In this document: positions 13,276-21,042 of the stretch, piece after piece | Numbering within the stretch: the stretch's first letter is position 1 | Layout: every line of letters starts with the position of its first letter | NCBI RefSeq assembly: GCF_014490745.1 | Contig: NZ_LZEU01000001.1 | Span: forward strand, 3,933,501-3,997,500 | DNA: 64,000 nucleotides | Reading direction: 5' to 3' | Source of the DNA: Pseudomonas alcaligenes | GTDB taxonomy: Bacteria; Pseudomonadota; Gammaproteobacteria; Pseudomonadales; Pseudomonadaceae | Notes under the pieces: model-generated | The model's input: only the letters and a program-made list of their open reading frames with translations | Database searches by the model: none | Told to the model about the DNA's origin: nothing | Program-made: the position numbers and the translations under genes

Positions 13276-14489
13276 CAGCCAGTCACCCTTTCCGGAACCG
13301 GTTTAGTCTTCTCCATCCGGGTGTAGAACGGCATCAGGATGAAGTAGGCGAAATACAGCGCGGTGCAGATACGCGCCAGCAGCGTGCGCTCATCGGTCGG
13401 CGGCAGAACACCAAGCACGCCGAGAATCACGAAGGACACGCAGAACACCAGCAGCCAGCCCTTGCTCAGCCAGCCCTTGTAGCGCATCGACTTGACCGGG
13501 CTACGATCCAGCCACGGCAGGACGAACAGCACGGCAATGGCGGCGCCCATGGCGATTACGCCCAGCAGCTTGTCCGGAACGGCACGCAGGATGGCGTAGA
13601 ACGGGGTGAAGTACCACACCGGAGCAATGTGCTCAGGGGTCTTGAAGGCGTTGGCCTGTTCGAAGTTCGGCTTCTCGAGGAAGTAACCGCCCATCTCCGG
13701 GAAGAAGAAGATGATGGCGCAGAACACGAACAGGAAGACCACCACGCCGACGATGTCTTTCACGGTGTAGTAGGGATGGAAGGCGATGCCGTCGAGCGGA
13801 ATGCCGTTCTCGTCCTTCTTCTTCTTGATGTCGACGCCGTCCGGGTTGTTCGAACCGACTTCGTGCAGCGCCAGGATGTGCAGCACGACCAGGCCGAGCA
13901 GGACGATCGGCAGCGCGATCACGTGCAGGGCGAAGAAGCGGTTCAGGGTGATACCGGAGATCAGGTAGTCACCACGGATCCACTGGGTCAGGTCATCGCC
14001 GATCACCGGGATGGCACCGAACAGCGAGATGATCACCTGGGCACCCCAGTAGGACATCTGGCCCCAGGGCAGCAGGTAGCCCATGAAGGCCTCGGCCATC
14101 AGGGCGAGGTAGATCAGCATGCCGAACACCCACACCAACTCGCGCGGCTTCTGGTAGGAACCGTAGAGCAGGCCGCGGAACATGTGCATGTAGACCACGA
14201 TGAAGAACGCCGAGGCACCGGTGGAGTGCATCAGGCGAATGATCCAGCCGTAGTCCACGTCGCGCATGATGTATTCGACGGAGGCGAAGGCCTCCTCGGC
14301 GGACGGGGTGAAGCTCATGGTCAGCCAGATACCGGTCAGGATCTGGTTAACCAGCACCAGCAGTGCCAGGGAGCCGAAGAAGTAGAAGAAGTTGAAGTTC
14401 TTCGGGGCGTAGTACTTGCTCAGATGGTCTTCCCACATCTTGGTCGCGGGGAAGCGCGCATCGATCCAGGCCATGAACTTTTCCATCAT
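13275..14489 (-). CDS. petB: Ubiquinol-cytochrome c reductase, cytochrome b subunit
   Basis: Multi-pass inner-membrane subunit of the bc1 complex holding hemes bL and bH and both quinone sites. 404 aa. The four heme ligands are seen as H88/H102 in helix B and H189/H204 in helix D, with 13 and 14 residues between them. The Qo-site motif that is PEWY in many bc1 complexes reads PVWY at 290-293 here. The ATG overlaps the petA stop (ATGA), and a second ATG follows directly. Confidence 0.96.
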   Translation of the reverse strand: MMEKFMAWIDARFPATKMWEDHLSKYYAPKNFNFFYFFGSLALLVLVNQILTGIWLTMSFTPSAEEAFASVEYIMRDVDYGWIIRLMHSTGASAFFIVVYMHMFRGLLYGSYQKPRELVWVFGMLIYLALMAEAFMGYLLPWGQMSYWGAQVIISLFGAIPVIGDDLTQWIRGDYLISGITLNRFFALHVIALPIVLLGLVVLHILALHEVGSNNPDGVDIKKKKDENGIPLDGIAFHPYYTVKDIVGVVVFLFVFCAIIFFFPEMGGYFLEKPNFEQANAFKTPEHIAPVWYFTPFYAILRAVPDKLLGVIAMGAAIAVLFVLPWLDRSPVKSMRYKGWLSKGWLLVFCVSFVILGVLGVLPPTDERTLLARICTALYFAYFILMPFYTRMEKTKPVPERVTG

Positions 14490-15079
14490 GCTTTCTCCTG
14501 GTCTACGCCAACGACGATGACGTCATCGGACTCGTACGAGTGCGGCGGAACCGGCAGGTTCTTCGGCGCCGGCTGGCCCTTGTATACGCGACCGGCGAGG
14601 TCGTACTTGGAACCATGGCAGGGGCAGAAATAACCACCGACCCACTCGGCACCCAGGTCGGCCGGCGCTACTTCCGGACGGAAGGACGGCGAGCAGCCCA
14701 GGTGGGTGCACAGACCGACCAGCACCAGCAGCTCGGGCTTGATCGAGCGGTTCTGCGCATCGACATAGGTCGGCTGGGTGGAATCCTTGGACTCCGGGTC
14801 AGCCATCTTGTCGTGGATCTTGCCCAGGTTGGCCAGGATTTCCTCAGTACGGCGCACGATGAACACCGGCTGGCCGCGCCACTCGGCAACCATCTGCTGG
14901 CCGGGCTCAACCTTGGCGATATTCACTTTCACCGGTGCACCAGCGGCCTTGGCCTTGGCACTGGGGAACCATGACCCCACAAACGGAGTCGCAGCACCCA
15001 CCGCTCCGGCAGCACCCACCACGGAGGTGGCCGCTACCAGGAAGCGACGCCGGCCTGCATTCACGCCGTCATTGCTCAT
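14486..15079 (-). CDS. petA: Ubiquinol-cytochrome c reductase, Rieske iron-sulfur subunit
   Basis: Carries the 2Fe-2S cluster that takes the first electron from ubiquinol at the Qo site. 197 aa. The twin-arginine signal GRRRFLVAA at residues 9-17 leads an uncleaved membrane anchor (about 15-35). Cluster ligands are in CTHLGC (124-129) and CPCHGS (152-157). First gene of petABC, with a clear promoter and a possible redox-regulator site upstream. Confidence 0.96.
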   Translation of the reverse strand: MSNDGVNAGRRRFLVAATSVVGAAGAVGAATPFVGSWFPSAKAKAAGAPVKVNIAKVEPGQQMVAEWRGQPVFIVRRTEEILANLGKIHDKMADPESKDSTQPTYVDAQNRSIKPELLVLVGLCTHLGCSPSFRPEVAPADLGAEWVGGYFCPCHGSKYDLAGRVYKGQPAPKNLPVPPHSYESDDVIVVGVDQEKA

Positions 15080-15159
15080 TCAGTCGTCTCCCATCAGCTT
15101 TGTGGCCTGTTGTTCAGGCCTCTACTAGGTAATAAATCGGGCCGCACAAAATTTGCCGA

Positions 15160-15188
15160 ATGGTAAAGAAAAGCCCCTTTTCTGACAA
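15160..15188 (-). promoter_or_regulatory. petABC promoter
   Basis: Minus strand TTGTCA (15188-15183), a 17-base spacer and TACCAT (15165-15160). The expected start is about 70 bases upstream of the petA ATG. Both hexamers and the spacing fit sigma-70. Confidence 0.7.
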
Positions 15189-15243
15189 GGTAATTACTGG
15201 ATACAAATACCCTGAAAGCCTTGCAGAACGGGCCTCGCACCAA

Positions 15244-15260
15244 TGCGACAGGTTGTCGCA
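15244..15260. promoter_or_regulatory. Inverted repeat upstream of petABC, candidate RoxR/RegA-type site
   Basis: TGCGACA-GGT-TGTCGCA, a perfect 7-bp inverted repeat. It can be read as GCGAC-N5-GTCGC, the form described for the RegA/PrrA/RegR/RoxR family of redox response regulators. Its centre is about 100 bases upstream of the predicted petABC start. The site is seen directly; the regulator is inferred. Confidence 0.5.
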
Positions 15261-15280
15261 CAGCCAAACAGACGCGCATA

Positions 15281-15310
15281 AAAAACGCCCAGCTCCGAAG
15301 AGACTGGGCG
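15281..15310 (-). terminator. Terminator of rplM-rpsI
   Basis: Stem CGCCCAG / CTGGGCG (15286-15292 with 15304-15310), followed on the minus strand by TTTTTTAT. It lies about 20 bases after the rpsI stop. Confidence 0.85.
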
Positions 15311-15330
15311 CCTTTGAACGTAGCAGCGAA

Positions 15331-15723
15331 TTAACGCTTGGAGTACTGCGGACGCTTACGCGCTTTGCGCAGACCGACTTTCTTACGTTCAACTTCGCGG
15401 GCGTCACGAGTGACGTAGCCAGCTTTACGCAGCGGGCTGCGCAGGCTTTCGTCGTACTCGATCAGAGCGCGGGTGATGCCATGACGGATGGCACCGGCTT
15501 GACCGCTGACACCACCACCGAGAACGGTGACGTAGATGTCGAACTTCTCAGTGGTCTCGGTCAGCTCCAGCGGCTGACGCACGACCATGCGAGCGGTTTC
15601 GCGACCGAAGAAGGTATCCAGGGTGCGATTGTTGATGGAGATTTTGCCAGTACCCGGACGCAGGAAGACGCGTGCGGTAGCGGTCTTGCGACGGCCGGTG
15701 CCGTAGTTTTGAGTCGCCGACAT
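15331..15723 (-). CDS. rpsI: 30S ribosomal protein S9
   Basis: 130 aa small-subunit protein whose C-terminal tail reaches the P-site tRNA. The conserved [17 protein letters not shown]-terminus and the basic C-terminus ending KRPQYSKR are intact. It follows rplM by 14 bases in the usual rplM-rpsI operon and has its own terminator. Confidence 0.98.
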   Translation of the reverse strand: MSATQNYGTGRRKTATARVFLRPGTGKISINNRTLDTFFGRETARMVVRQPLELTETTEKFDIYVTVLGGGVSGQAGAIRHGITRALIEYDESLRSPLRKAGYVTRDAREVERKKVGLRKARKRPQYSKR

Positions 15724-15737
15724 AATGAACTATTCCG

Positions 15738-16166
15738 TTAAATCTTCAGTTCTTGGGGCTGCTGAGCGGTGTGCGGGTGAACGGCACCCTTGTACACCTT
15801 CAGCTTGCGATACATGTCGCGACCCAGCGGGTTTTTCGGCAGCATGCCCTTGACCGCGGTCTCGATCACGCGCTCGGGGGCTTTGGCGATCAGCTTCTCG
15901 AAGCTGATTTCCTTGATGCCGCCCGGGAAGCCGGTGTGCGAGTAGTACATCTTGTCACTGGTCTTGGCGCCGGTCACACGCACCTGCTCGGCATTGATCA
16001 CGACGATGTAGTCGCCGGTATCAACGTGCGGGGTGTATTCCGCTTTGTGCTTGCCACGCAGGCGGCTAGCAATTTCAGTGGCCAGACGACCCAGGGTCTG
16101 ACCTGCAGCGTCGACGACGTACCAGTCGCGCTTAACAGTTTCCGGTTTTGCAGTAAAAGTCTTCAT
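15738..16166 (-). CDS. rplM: 50S ribosomal protein L13
   Basis: 142 aa early-assembly protein of the large subunit. It starts [15 protein letters not shown] and contains the conserved [21 protein letters not shown] (residues 26-46) and [16 protein letters not shown] stretches. First gene of the rplM-rpsI operon, with a strong promoter about 45 bases upstream. Confidence 0.98.
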   Translation of the reverse strand: MKTFTAKPETVKRDWYVVDAAGQTLGRLATEIASRLRGKHKAEYTPHVDTGDYIVVINAEQVRVTGAKTSDKMYYSHTGFPGGIKEISFEKLIAKAPERVIETAVKGMLPKNPLGRDMYRKLKVYKGAVHPHTAQQPQELKI

Positions 16167-16207
16167 TCGCTATAGCCTCAGGGGCCGCCCTGAAAATAAG
16201 ACGGCGG

Positions 16208-16236
16208 ATCTTACTGAATAGTGCTTGCTTTGACAA
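16208..16236 (-). promoter_or_regulatory. rplM-rpsI promoter
   Basis: Minus strand TTGTCA (16236-16231), a 17-base spacer and TAAGAT (16213-16208). It fits a strong housekeeping promoter for the ribosomal protein operon. Confidence 0.72.
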
Positions 16237-16307
16237 GTCAAAGACGGCCGGAAACAGACGCTATCGGGGGCTCGGGTCAGCGCGTCCGCTACGGCAGGGG
16301 TTCGGCG

Positions 16308-16352
16308 GGCTAGGCATCCCCACCTTCTTTCTCGTGCAGGCTAGGCATCCCC
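16308..16352. repeat. Two direct copies of a 14-base motif
   Basis: GGCTAGGCATCCCC occurs at 16308-16321 and again at 16339-16352, 31 bases apart, in the gap between rplM and the aldo-keto reductase gene. Three helical turns of spacing would suit a protein-binding site, but no regulator is recognised. Confidence 0.5.
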
Positions 16353-16377
16353 GCTGAGAAAGCCGCGGAATTATGCC

Positions 16378-16410
16378 GGTTGCAGCAAAAATAGCAACCT
16401 GCTTTATGAT
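16378..16410 (+). promoter_or_regulatory. Candidate promoter of the aldo-keto reductase gene with inverted repeat
   Basis: GGTTGC (16378-16383) and GCAACC (16394-16399) form a 6-bp inverted repeat with a 10-base spacer, just upstream of TATGAT (16405-16410). TTGCAG at 16380-16385 is a possible -35, with a long 19-base spacer. Weak evidence. Confidence 0.35.
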
Positions 16411-16440
16411 CGGTGTTTTCGCCACGCCAAGGAGTTACGC

Positions 16441-17478
16441 ATGGAATACCGCCAACTGGGTCGCAGCGACCTGAAGGTCAGCGCCCTGTGCCTGGGCAGC
16501 ATGACCTGGGGCGAACAGAACAAGGAAAGCGACGGTTTTGCCCAGATCGACCGGGCAGCCGCGGCCGGGATCAACTTCCTGGATACCGCCGAGATGTACC
16601 CGGTACCACCGCGCGGCGAAACCTATGGCGCCACCGAGCGCATCATCGGCAACTACTTCAAGGCCCGCGGCAATCGCGCCGACTGGATCATCGCCAGCAA
16701 GGTGGCCGGCCCCGGCAACGGCATCGACTACATTCGCGACGGCCAGCTCAAGCACAACCGCACGCACATAGTCGCCGCCCTCGACGACAGCCTGAAGCGC
16801 CTGCAGACCGACTGGATCGACCTCTACCAGCTGCACTGGCCGGAGCGCAGCACCAACTTCTTCGGCCAGCTCGGTTACCGCCACCAGGAGCAGGACTTCA
16901 CCCCGCTGCAGGAAACCCTGGAAGCCCTCGCCGAACAGGTCAAGGCCGGCAAGATCCGCCATATCGGCCTGTCCAACGAAACGCCGTGGGGCACCATGAA
17001 GTACCTGCAGCTGGCCGACAGCCTGAACCTGCCGCGCGCCGTCTCCATCCAGAACCCCTACAACCTGCTCAACCGCAGCTTCGAAGTGGGCATGGCCGAA
17101 GTGGCGATGCGCGAGCAGTGCGGCTTGCTGGCCTACTCGCCGCTGGCCTTCGGCATGCTTTCCGGCAAATACGACAACGGCGCGCGGCCGATCAACGGGC
17201 GCATCACCCTGTTCAGCCGTTTCACCCGCTACACCAACCCGCAATCCCAGGCCGCCTGCGCCCGCTACGTGCACCTGGCGCGCAAGCACGCGCTCAATCC
17301 GGCGCAGATGGCCCTGGCCTTCGTCACCGCACAACCCTTCGTCACCAGCAACATCATCGGCGCCACTACCCTTGAGCAGCTGGAATGCAACCTGCGCAGC
17401 GTCGAGCTGAAACTCAGCCCCGAGGTGCTGGAAGGGATCGAGGCGATCCAACGCGAGCACCCCAACCCGGCGCCCTGA
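16441..17478 (+). CDS. tas: Tas-type NADP(H)-dependent aldo-keto reductase
   Basis: 345 aa aldo-keto reductase with the same length and clear resemblance to E. coli Tas. Visible features are LGLGSM-type N-terminal strand (LCLGSMTWGEQN), the catalytic Asp/Tyr pair in FLDTAEMYPVPPRGETYG, Lys in IIASKVAG, His in LYQLHWPER, and NADP-binding IIGATTLEQLECNL near the C-terminus. The natural substrate is not known; Tas was named for a tyrosine-auxotrophy suppressor phenotype. It stands alone, with GGAG upstream and a strong terminator after it. Confidence 0.9.
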   Translation: MEYRQLGRSDLKVSALCLGSMTWGEQNKESDGFAQIDRAAAAGINFLDTAEMYPVPPRGETYGATERIIGNYFKARGNRADWIIASKVAGPGNGIDYIRDGQLKHNRTHIVAALDDSLKRLQTDWIDLYQLHWPERSTNFFGQLGYRHQEQDFTPLQETLEALAEQVKAGKIRHIGLSNETPWGTMKYLQLADSLNLPRAVSIQNPYNLLNRSFEVGMAEVAMREQCGLLAYSPLAFGMLSGKYDNGARPINGRITLFSRFTRYTNPQSQAACARYVHLARKHALNPAQMALAFVTAQPFVTSNIIGATTLEQLECNLRSVELKLSPEVLEGIEAIQREHPNPAP

Positions 17479-17487
17479 GCCCGCCAA

Positions 17488-17517
17488 GAAAAAGCCCGGC
17501 ATGTGCCGGGCTTTTTC
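17488..17517. terminator. Bidirectional terminator between tas and the acyl-CoA dehydrogenase gene
   Basis: Stem GCCCGGCA / TGCCGGGC (17494-17501 with 17504-17511), two-base loop, flanked by a run of A before and TTTTT after. It suits both converging genes. Confidence 0.9.
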
Positions 17518-17531
17518 ATTACCGCCGAGAT

Positions 17532-18668
17532 TTACAGGGCGCGGCTGATGATCTCCTTCATGATCTCGTTGGTGCCGGCATAGATGCGCTGCACCCGCGA
17601 ATCGGCCCAGGCGCGGGCGATCGGATATTCCCACATGTAGCCGTAGCCGCCATGCAGCTGCACGCATTCGTCGATCACCTTGCACTGCAGGTCGGTACCC
17701 CAGTACTTGAGCATCGCCGCGGTCGGCACATCCAGTTTCTTGTTCAGGTGCAGTTCCAGGCAGCGATCGACGAATACCCGGCCGATCTGGATCTCGGTGG
17801 CCATTTCGGCCAGCTTGAAGCGGGTGTTCTGAAAGTCCGCCACCGCCCGGCCGAACGCCTTGCGGTCACGGGTGTAGTCCAGCGTCCACTGCAGCGCCGC
17901 CTCGGCCGAGGCAATGGCGCCGACACCCACGGTCAGGCGCTCCTGCGGCAGCTCCTGCATCAGGTAGATGAAACCCATGCCTTCCTTGCCGAGCAGGTTG
18001 GCCTTGGGAATGCGTACATCCTGGAAGAACAGCTCGGAGGTGTCCTGAGCCTTCATGCCGACCTTTTCCAGGCGCTTGCCCTTGGCGAAGCCCGGCGTGC
18101 CGGCCTCCACCAGGAACAGGCTGATGCCCTTGGCCCCGGCCTTGGGATCGGTCTTGGCCACCACGATCACCAGGTCGGCCAGCCAGCCGTTGGTGATGAA
18201 GGTCTTGGAGCCGTTGAGCACGTACTCGTCGCCATCCAGCACGGCAGTGGTCTTCACCCCCTGCAGGTCGGAGCCGGTACCCGGCTCGGTCATGGCGATG
18301 GCAGTCACCAGCTCGCCGCTCACCAGCTTGGGCAGGTAGTGCAGCTTCTGCTCTTCCGAGCCGTAGTGAAGGATGTAGGGCGCAGCGATATCCGAGTGCA
18401 GGGAGAAGCCGATGCCGGACAGCCCCAGGCGCGACTGCTCTTCGATCACCACGGCGCTGTAGAGGAAGTCAGCAGCCATGCCGCCGTATTCCTCCGGCAG
18501 GTGCGAGCAGAGCATCCCCGCCTCGCCGGCCTTGTTCCACAGGGCGCGGTCGATATGGCCATCCTTCTCCCACTGGGCATGGAAGGGCACCGCCTCCTGC
18601 TCGAAGAATTTGCGCACGGACTGGCGGAATTGCTCGTGCTCGTGACTGAACAGGGTTCTTGGAATCAT
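17532..18668 (-). CDS. Acyl-CoA dehydrogenase family protein
   Basis: FAD flavoenzyme that oxidises acyl-CoA at the alpha-beta bond; the chain length is not readable from sequence. 378 aa from the ATG at 18668 (MIPRTLFSHEHEQF); the longer frame to 18773 runs through the promoter region. The family signatures AIAMTEPGTGSDLQGVKT and QLHGGYGYMWEYPIARAWAD with RIYAGTNEIMKEII are present, and a catalytic-base Glu is plausible in YAGTNEI. It diverges from the GlxA-type regulator gene, which may or may not control it. Confidence 0.9.
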   Translation of the reverse strand: MIPRTLFSHEHEQFRQSVRKFFEQEAVPFHAQWEKDGHIDRALWNKAGEAGMLCSHLPEEYGGMAADFLYSAVVIEEQSRLGLSGIGFSLHSDIAAPYILHYGSEEQKLHYLPKLVSGELVTAIAMTEPGTGSDLQGVKTTAVLDGDEYVLNGSKTFITNGWLADLVIVVAKTDPKAGAKGISLFLVEAGTPGFAKGKRLEKVGMKAQDTSELFFQDVRIPKANLLGKEGMGFIYLMQELPQERLTVGVGAIASAEAALQWTLDYTRDRKAFGRAVADFQNTRFKLAEMATEIQIGRVFVDRCLELHLNKKLDVPTAAMLKYWGTDLQCKVIDECVQLHGGYGYMWEYPIARAWADSRVQRIYAGTNEIMKEIISRAL

Positions 18669-18684
18669 TGTTGTACCTGCATCT

Positions 18685-18712
18685 GAGTGGTCATGGAATG
18701 AGCACCACTCTA
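18685..18712. promoter_or_regulatory. Inverted repeat at the acyl-CoA dehydrogenase promoter
   Basis: GAGTGGT (18685-18691) and ACCACTC (18704-18710) form a perfect 7-bp inverted repeat with a 12-base spacer. The right arm overlaps TAGAGT on the minus strand (18712-18707), a possible -10 box. The position suggests a repressor operator. No matching regulator can be named. Confidence 0.45.
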
Positions 18713-18776
18713 GGCCAGCCCCTGCATGGGAAACACTGGACACATCCGACAAAAAATAAGACGATCCAGCCACTGA

Positions 18777-19805
18777 ATGACCGTTTCACCACCTACAAGA
18801 ATAACTGCCATGCCCGCGACAGCCGCCCTGACCCGTATCTGCATCCTCGCCACCGAAGGCGTCTTCGCCGCCACCCTGATGCAGGCCCGCGACTTCTTCC
18901 ACATGGCCGGCATGCGCTACAGCAAGCAGCAGGGCCTGGACATGGCCACCAACTTCCAGATCCGCGTGGTCAGTCCGGACGGCCAGGCGGTCACCAGCTT
19001 CAGCCAGGCCAATATCCAGGTCGACGGCGCCCTGGAAGCGGCCGACGTGATCATCCTGCCGGCCTTCTGGGGCGACTTCGACGAGCTGCGCCAGCGCTAC
19101 CCGCAGGTCATCCCCTGGCTGCGCCAGCAGCATGCCGCCGGCGCCGCCCTGTGCGGCGAGGCCACCGGGGTGTTCTGGATGGCCGAGGCCGGCCTGCTCG
19201 ACGGCAAGGAGGCGACCACCTACTGGCGTTTCTTCCGCGAGTTCGCCGAGCGTTTCCCGCGGGTGCTGCTCAACCAGGACAAGCACCTGTCGGACGCCGA
19301 CAACCTGTACTGCGCCGGCGGCGTCACCTCGGCCTGTGACATGTACATCTACCTGATCGAGCGCTATTGCGGCGCCTCCATCGCCCAGGGCGTGGCCCGC
19401 GACATCCTCTACGAGACCCAGCGCAGCTACAGCCCCGGGCGCATCGGCTTTGGCGGGCAGAAGCTGCACCAGGACGTGGCCATCCTGCAGGTGCAGCAGT
19501 GGCTGGAAGAGCACTTCGCGGAGAAATTCCGCATCGAAGACGTGGCCCGCGAGCACGGCATGAGCATTCGCAACTTTATGCGCAGATTTCAAAGTGCAAC
19601 GGGCGACAAACCGCTGCACTACCTGCAGCGCCTGCGCATCGAGACCGCCAAGGGCCTGCTCAGCTCCACCCGCAAGAGCATCAAAACCATCAGCTATGAA
19701 GTCGGCTACGACGACGCCAGCTTCTTCGCCCGCCTGTTCCGCCAGCATGCCGAGCTGTCGCCCAACCAGTACCGCCGCCAGTTCCTGCACAAGGACGGCG
19801 CCTGA
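18777..19805 (+). CDS. GlxA-type AraC family transcriptional regulator
   Basis: 342 aa activator-like protein. The N-terminal DJ-1/PfpI (class I amidotransferase-like) domain covers about residues 20-200, with the nucleophile-elbow Cys in AALCGEATGVFW. The C-terminal AraC DNA-binding domain with two helix-turn-helix units (about 235-335) contains FRIEDVAREHGMSIRNFMRRF and ISYEVGYDDASFFARLFR. The start is uncertain: ATG at 18777 or ATG at 18810, neither with a good ribosome site. Relatives respond to small amines or amino acids; the ligand here is unknown. Confidence 0.87.
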   Translation: MTVSPPTRITAMPATAALTRICILATEGVFAATLMQARDFFHMAGMRYSKQQGLDMATNFQIRVVSPDGQAVTSFSQANIQVDGALEAADVIILPAFWGDFDELRQRYPQVIPWLRQQHAAGAALCGEATGVFWMAEAGLLDGKEATTYWRFFREFAERFPRVLLNQDKHLSDADNLYCAGGVTSACDMYIYLIERYCGASIAQGVARDILYETQRSYSPGRIGFGGQKLHQDVAILQVQQWLEEHFAEKFRIEDVAREHGMSIRNFMRRFQSATGDKPLHYLQRLRIETAKGLLSSTRKSIKTISYEVGYDDASFFARLFRQHAELSPNQYRRQFLHKDGA

Positions 19806-19810
19806 AACGC

Positions 19811-19838
19811 AGAAGGGCTGCCCATGGGCAGCCCTTCT
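19811..19838. terminator. Terminator hairpin between the regulator gene and zapE
   Basis: Perfect 13-bp stem AGAAGGGCTGCCC / GGGCAGCCCTTCT (19811-19823 with 19826-19838) and a two-base loop. It lies in the short gap between the two converging genes. Confidence 0.85.
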
Positions 19839-19862
19839 TGCATGTGCAGCGCAAATCGCCGA

Positions 19863-20957
19863 TTAAGGCTTGTGTGGCCGCGACAGGAACTCGTGGGACT
19901 GCATCTCCAGCAGGCGGCTGAGGGTACGCTGGAACTCGAAGTTCAGGCGGCCACCGCTGTACAGATCCTTCAGCTCCACCTCGGCCGAGATGATCAGCTT
20001 GACGTTGCGGTCGTAGAATTCGTCCACCAGGTTGATGAAGCGCCGCGCCATGTCGTCCTTGGCCACGCCCATCTGCTCGACGTTGGCCAGGATCACCGCG
20101 TGGAAGATTTTGCCCAGCTCGATGTAGTCGTTCTGGCTGCGCGGGCCGTCGCACAGCTCGCGGAACTCGAACCAGGCCACGTCCTCGCAGACCCGCACCG
20201 CGTTGATCGGGCGGTTCTCGATGATCAGCGCCTCGTTCTCCACCGCCTGGGTGCAGTCCGGCAGCAGGCTCTGGAAGCTCTGCTTGAGGCTGACTTCCGC
20301 CTCGGCATCCAGCGGCCAGTGGAACAGCTCGGCCTGCTCGAGGGCCCGCAGGCGATAGTCGACGCCGCTGTCGACGTTGACCACGTCGGTGTACTGCTTG
20401 ACCAGGGCGATTGCCGGCAGGAAGCGCGCGCGCTGCAGGCCGTCCTTGTACAGGCCGTCCGGCACGATGTTGGAGGTCGCCACCAGGCTCACGCCGTTCT
20501 TGAACAGCTCCTCCAGCAGGCTCGCCAGGATCATCGCGTCGGTAATGTCGGAGACGAAGAACTCGTCGAAGCAGATCACCCGCGCCTCATCGGCAAAGCG
20601 CTTGCCGATGATGGTCAGCGGGTTCTTCTCGCCCTTGAGGGTGCGCATCTCTTCGTGCACGCGCTTCATGAAGCGGTGGAAGTGGGTGCGCATCTTGCGC
20701 TCGAACGGCAGCGCATCGAAGAAGGTGTCCACCAGGTAGGTCTTGCCGCGCCCTACCCCGCCCCAGAAGTACAGGCCCTTGACCGGCTCCTGGCGCTTCT
20801 TGCCGAACAGACTGCCCAGCAGGCCGGGCTTGTTGCGCTCGTCGGCCACCAGCTCGTCGTACAGACGCTGCAGATGGCGCACGGCGTTTTCCTGCGCGGC
20901 GTCGTGGAAGAAGTCCGGCCGCTTCAGATCGGCCTGATAACGCTCAAGAGGAGTCAT
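19863..20957 (-). CDS. zapE: Cell division ATPase ZapE (AFG1 family)
   Basis: 364 aa AAA-type P-loop ATPase related to AFG1/LACE1. In E. coli ZapE contacts FtsZ and is needed for division under some stresses. Walker A GGVGRGKT is at residues 66-73, Walker B is in VICFDEFFV, and the SNIVPDGLYKDGLQRARFLPAI stretch (about 161-182) is typical. It is transcribed toward the regulator gene's terminator, 85 bases downstream of trpS. Confidence 0.92.
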   Translation of the reverse strand: MTPLERYQADLKRPDFFHDAAQENAVRHLQRLYDELVADERNKPGLLGSLFGKKRQEPVKGLYFWGGVGRGKTYLVDTFFDALPFERKMRTHFHRFMKRVHEEMRTLKGEKNPLTIIGKRFADEARVICFDEFFVSDITDAMILASLLEELFKNGVSLVATSNIVPDGLYKDGLQRARFLPAIALVKQYTDVVNVDSGVDYRLRALEQAELFHWPLDAEAEVSLKQSFQSLLPDCTQAVENEALIIENRPINAVRVCEDVAWFEFRELCDGPRSQNDYIELGKIFHAVILANVEQMGVAKDDMARRFINLVDEFYDRNVKLIISAEVELKDLYSGGRLNFEFQRTLSRLLEMQSHEFLSRPHKP

Positions 20958-20975
20958 GCTGGGAACTTCGGTAAC

Positions 20976-21010
20976 AAAAACGGGGCGGTCACTTTAGCGA
21001 CGCGCCCCGT
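20976..21010 (-). terminator. Terminator of trpS
   Basis: Arms ACGGGGCG (20980-20987) and CGCCCCGT (21003-21010); on the minus strand the stem is followed by TTTTTGTT. It lies between trpS and zapE, so zapE probably has its own promoter. Confidence 0.75.
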
Positions 21011-21042
21011 GCTTGGCAATCGGCCAGTAGCCGCGCAGGCCT

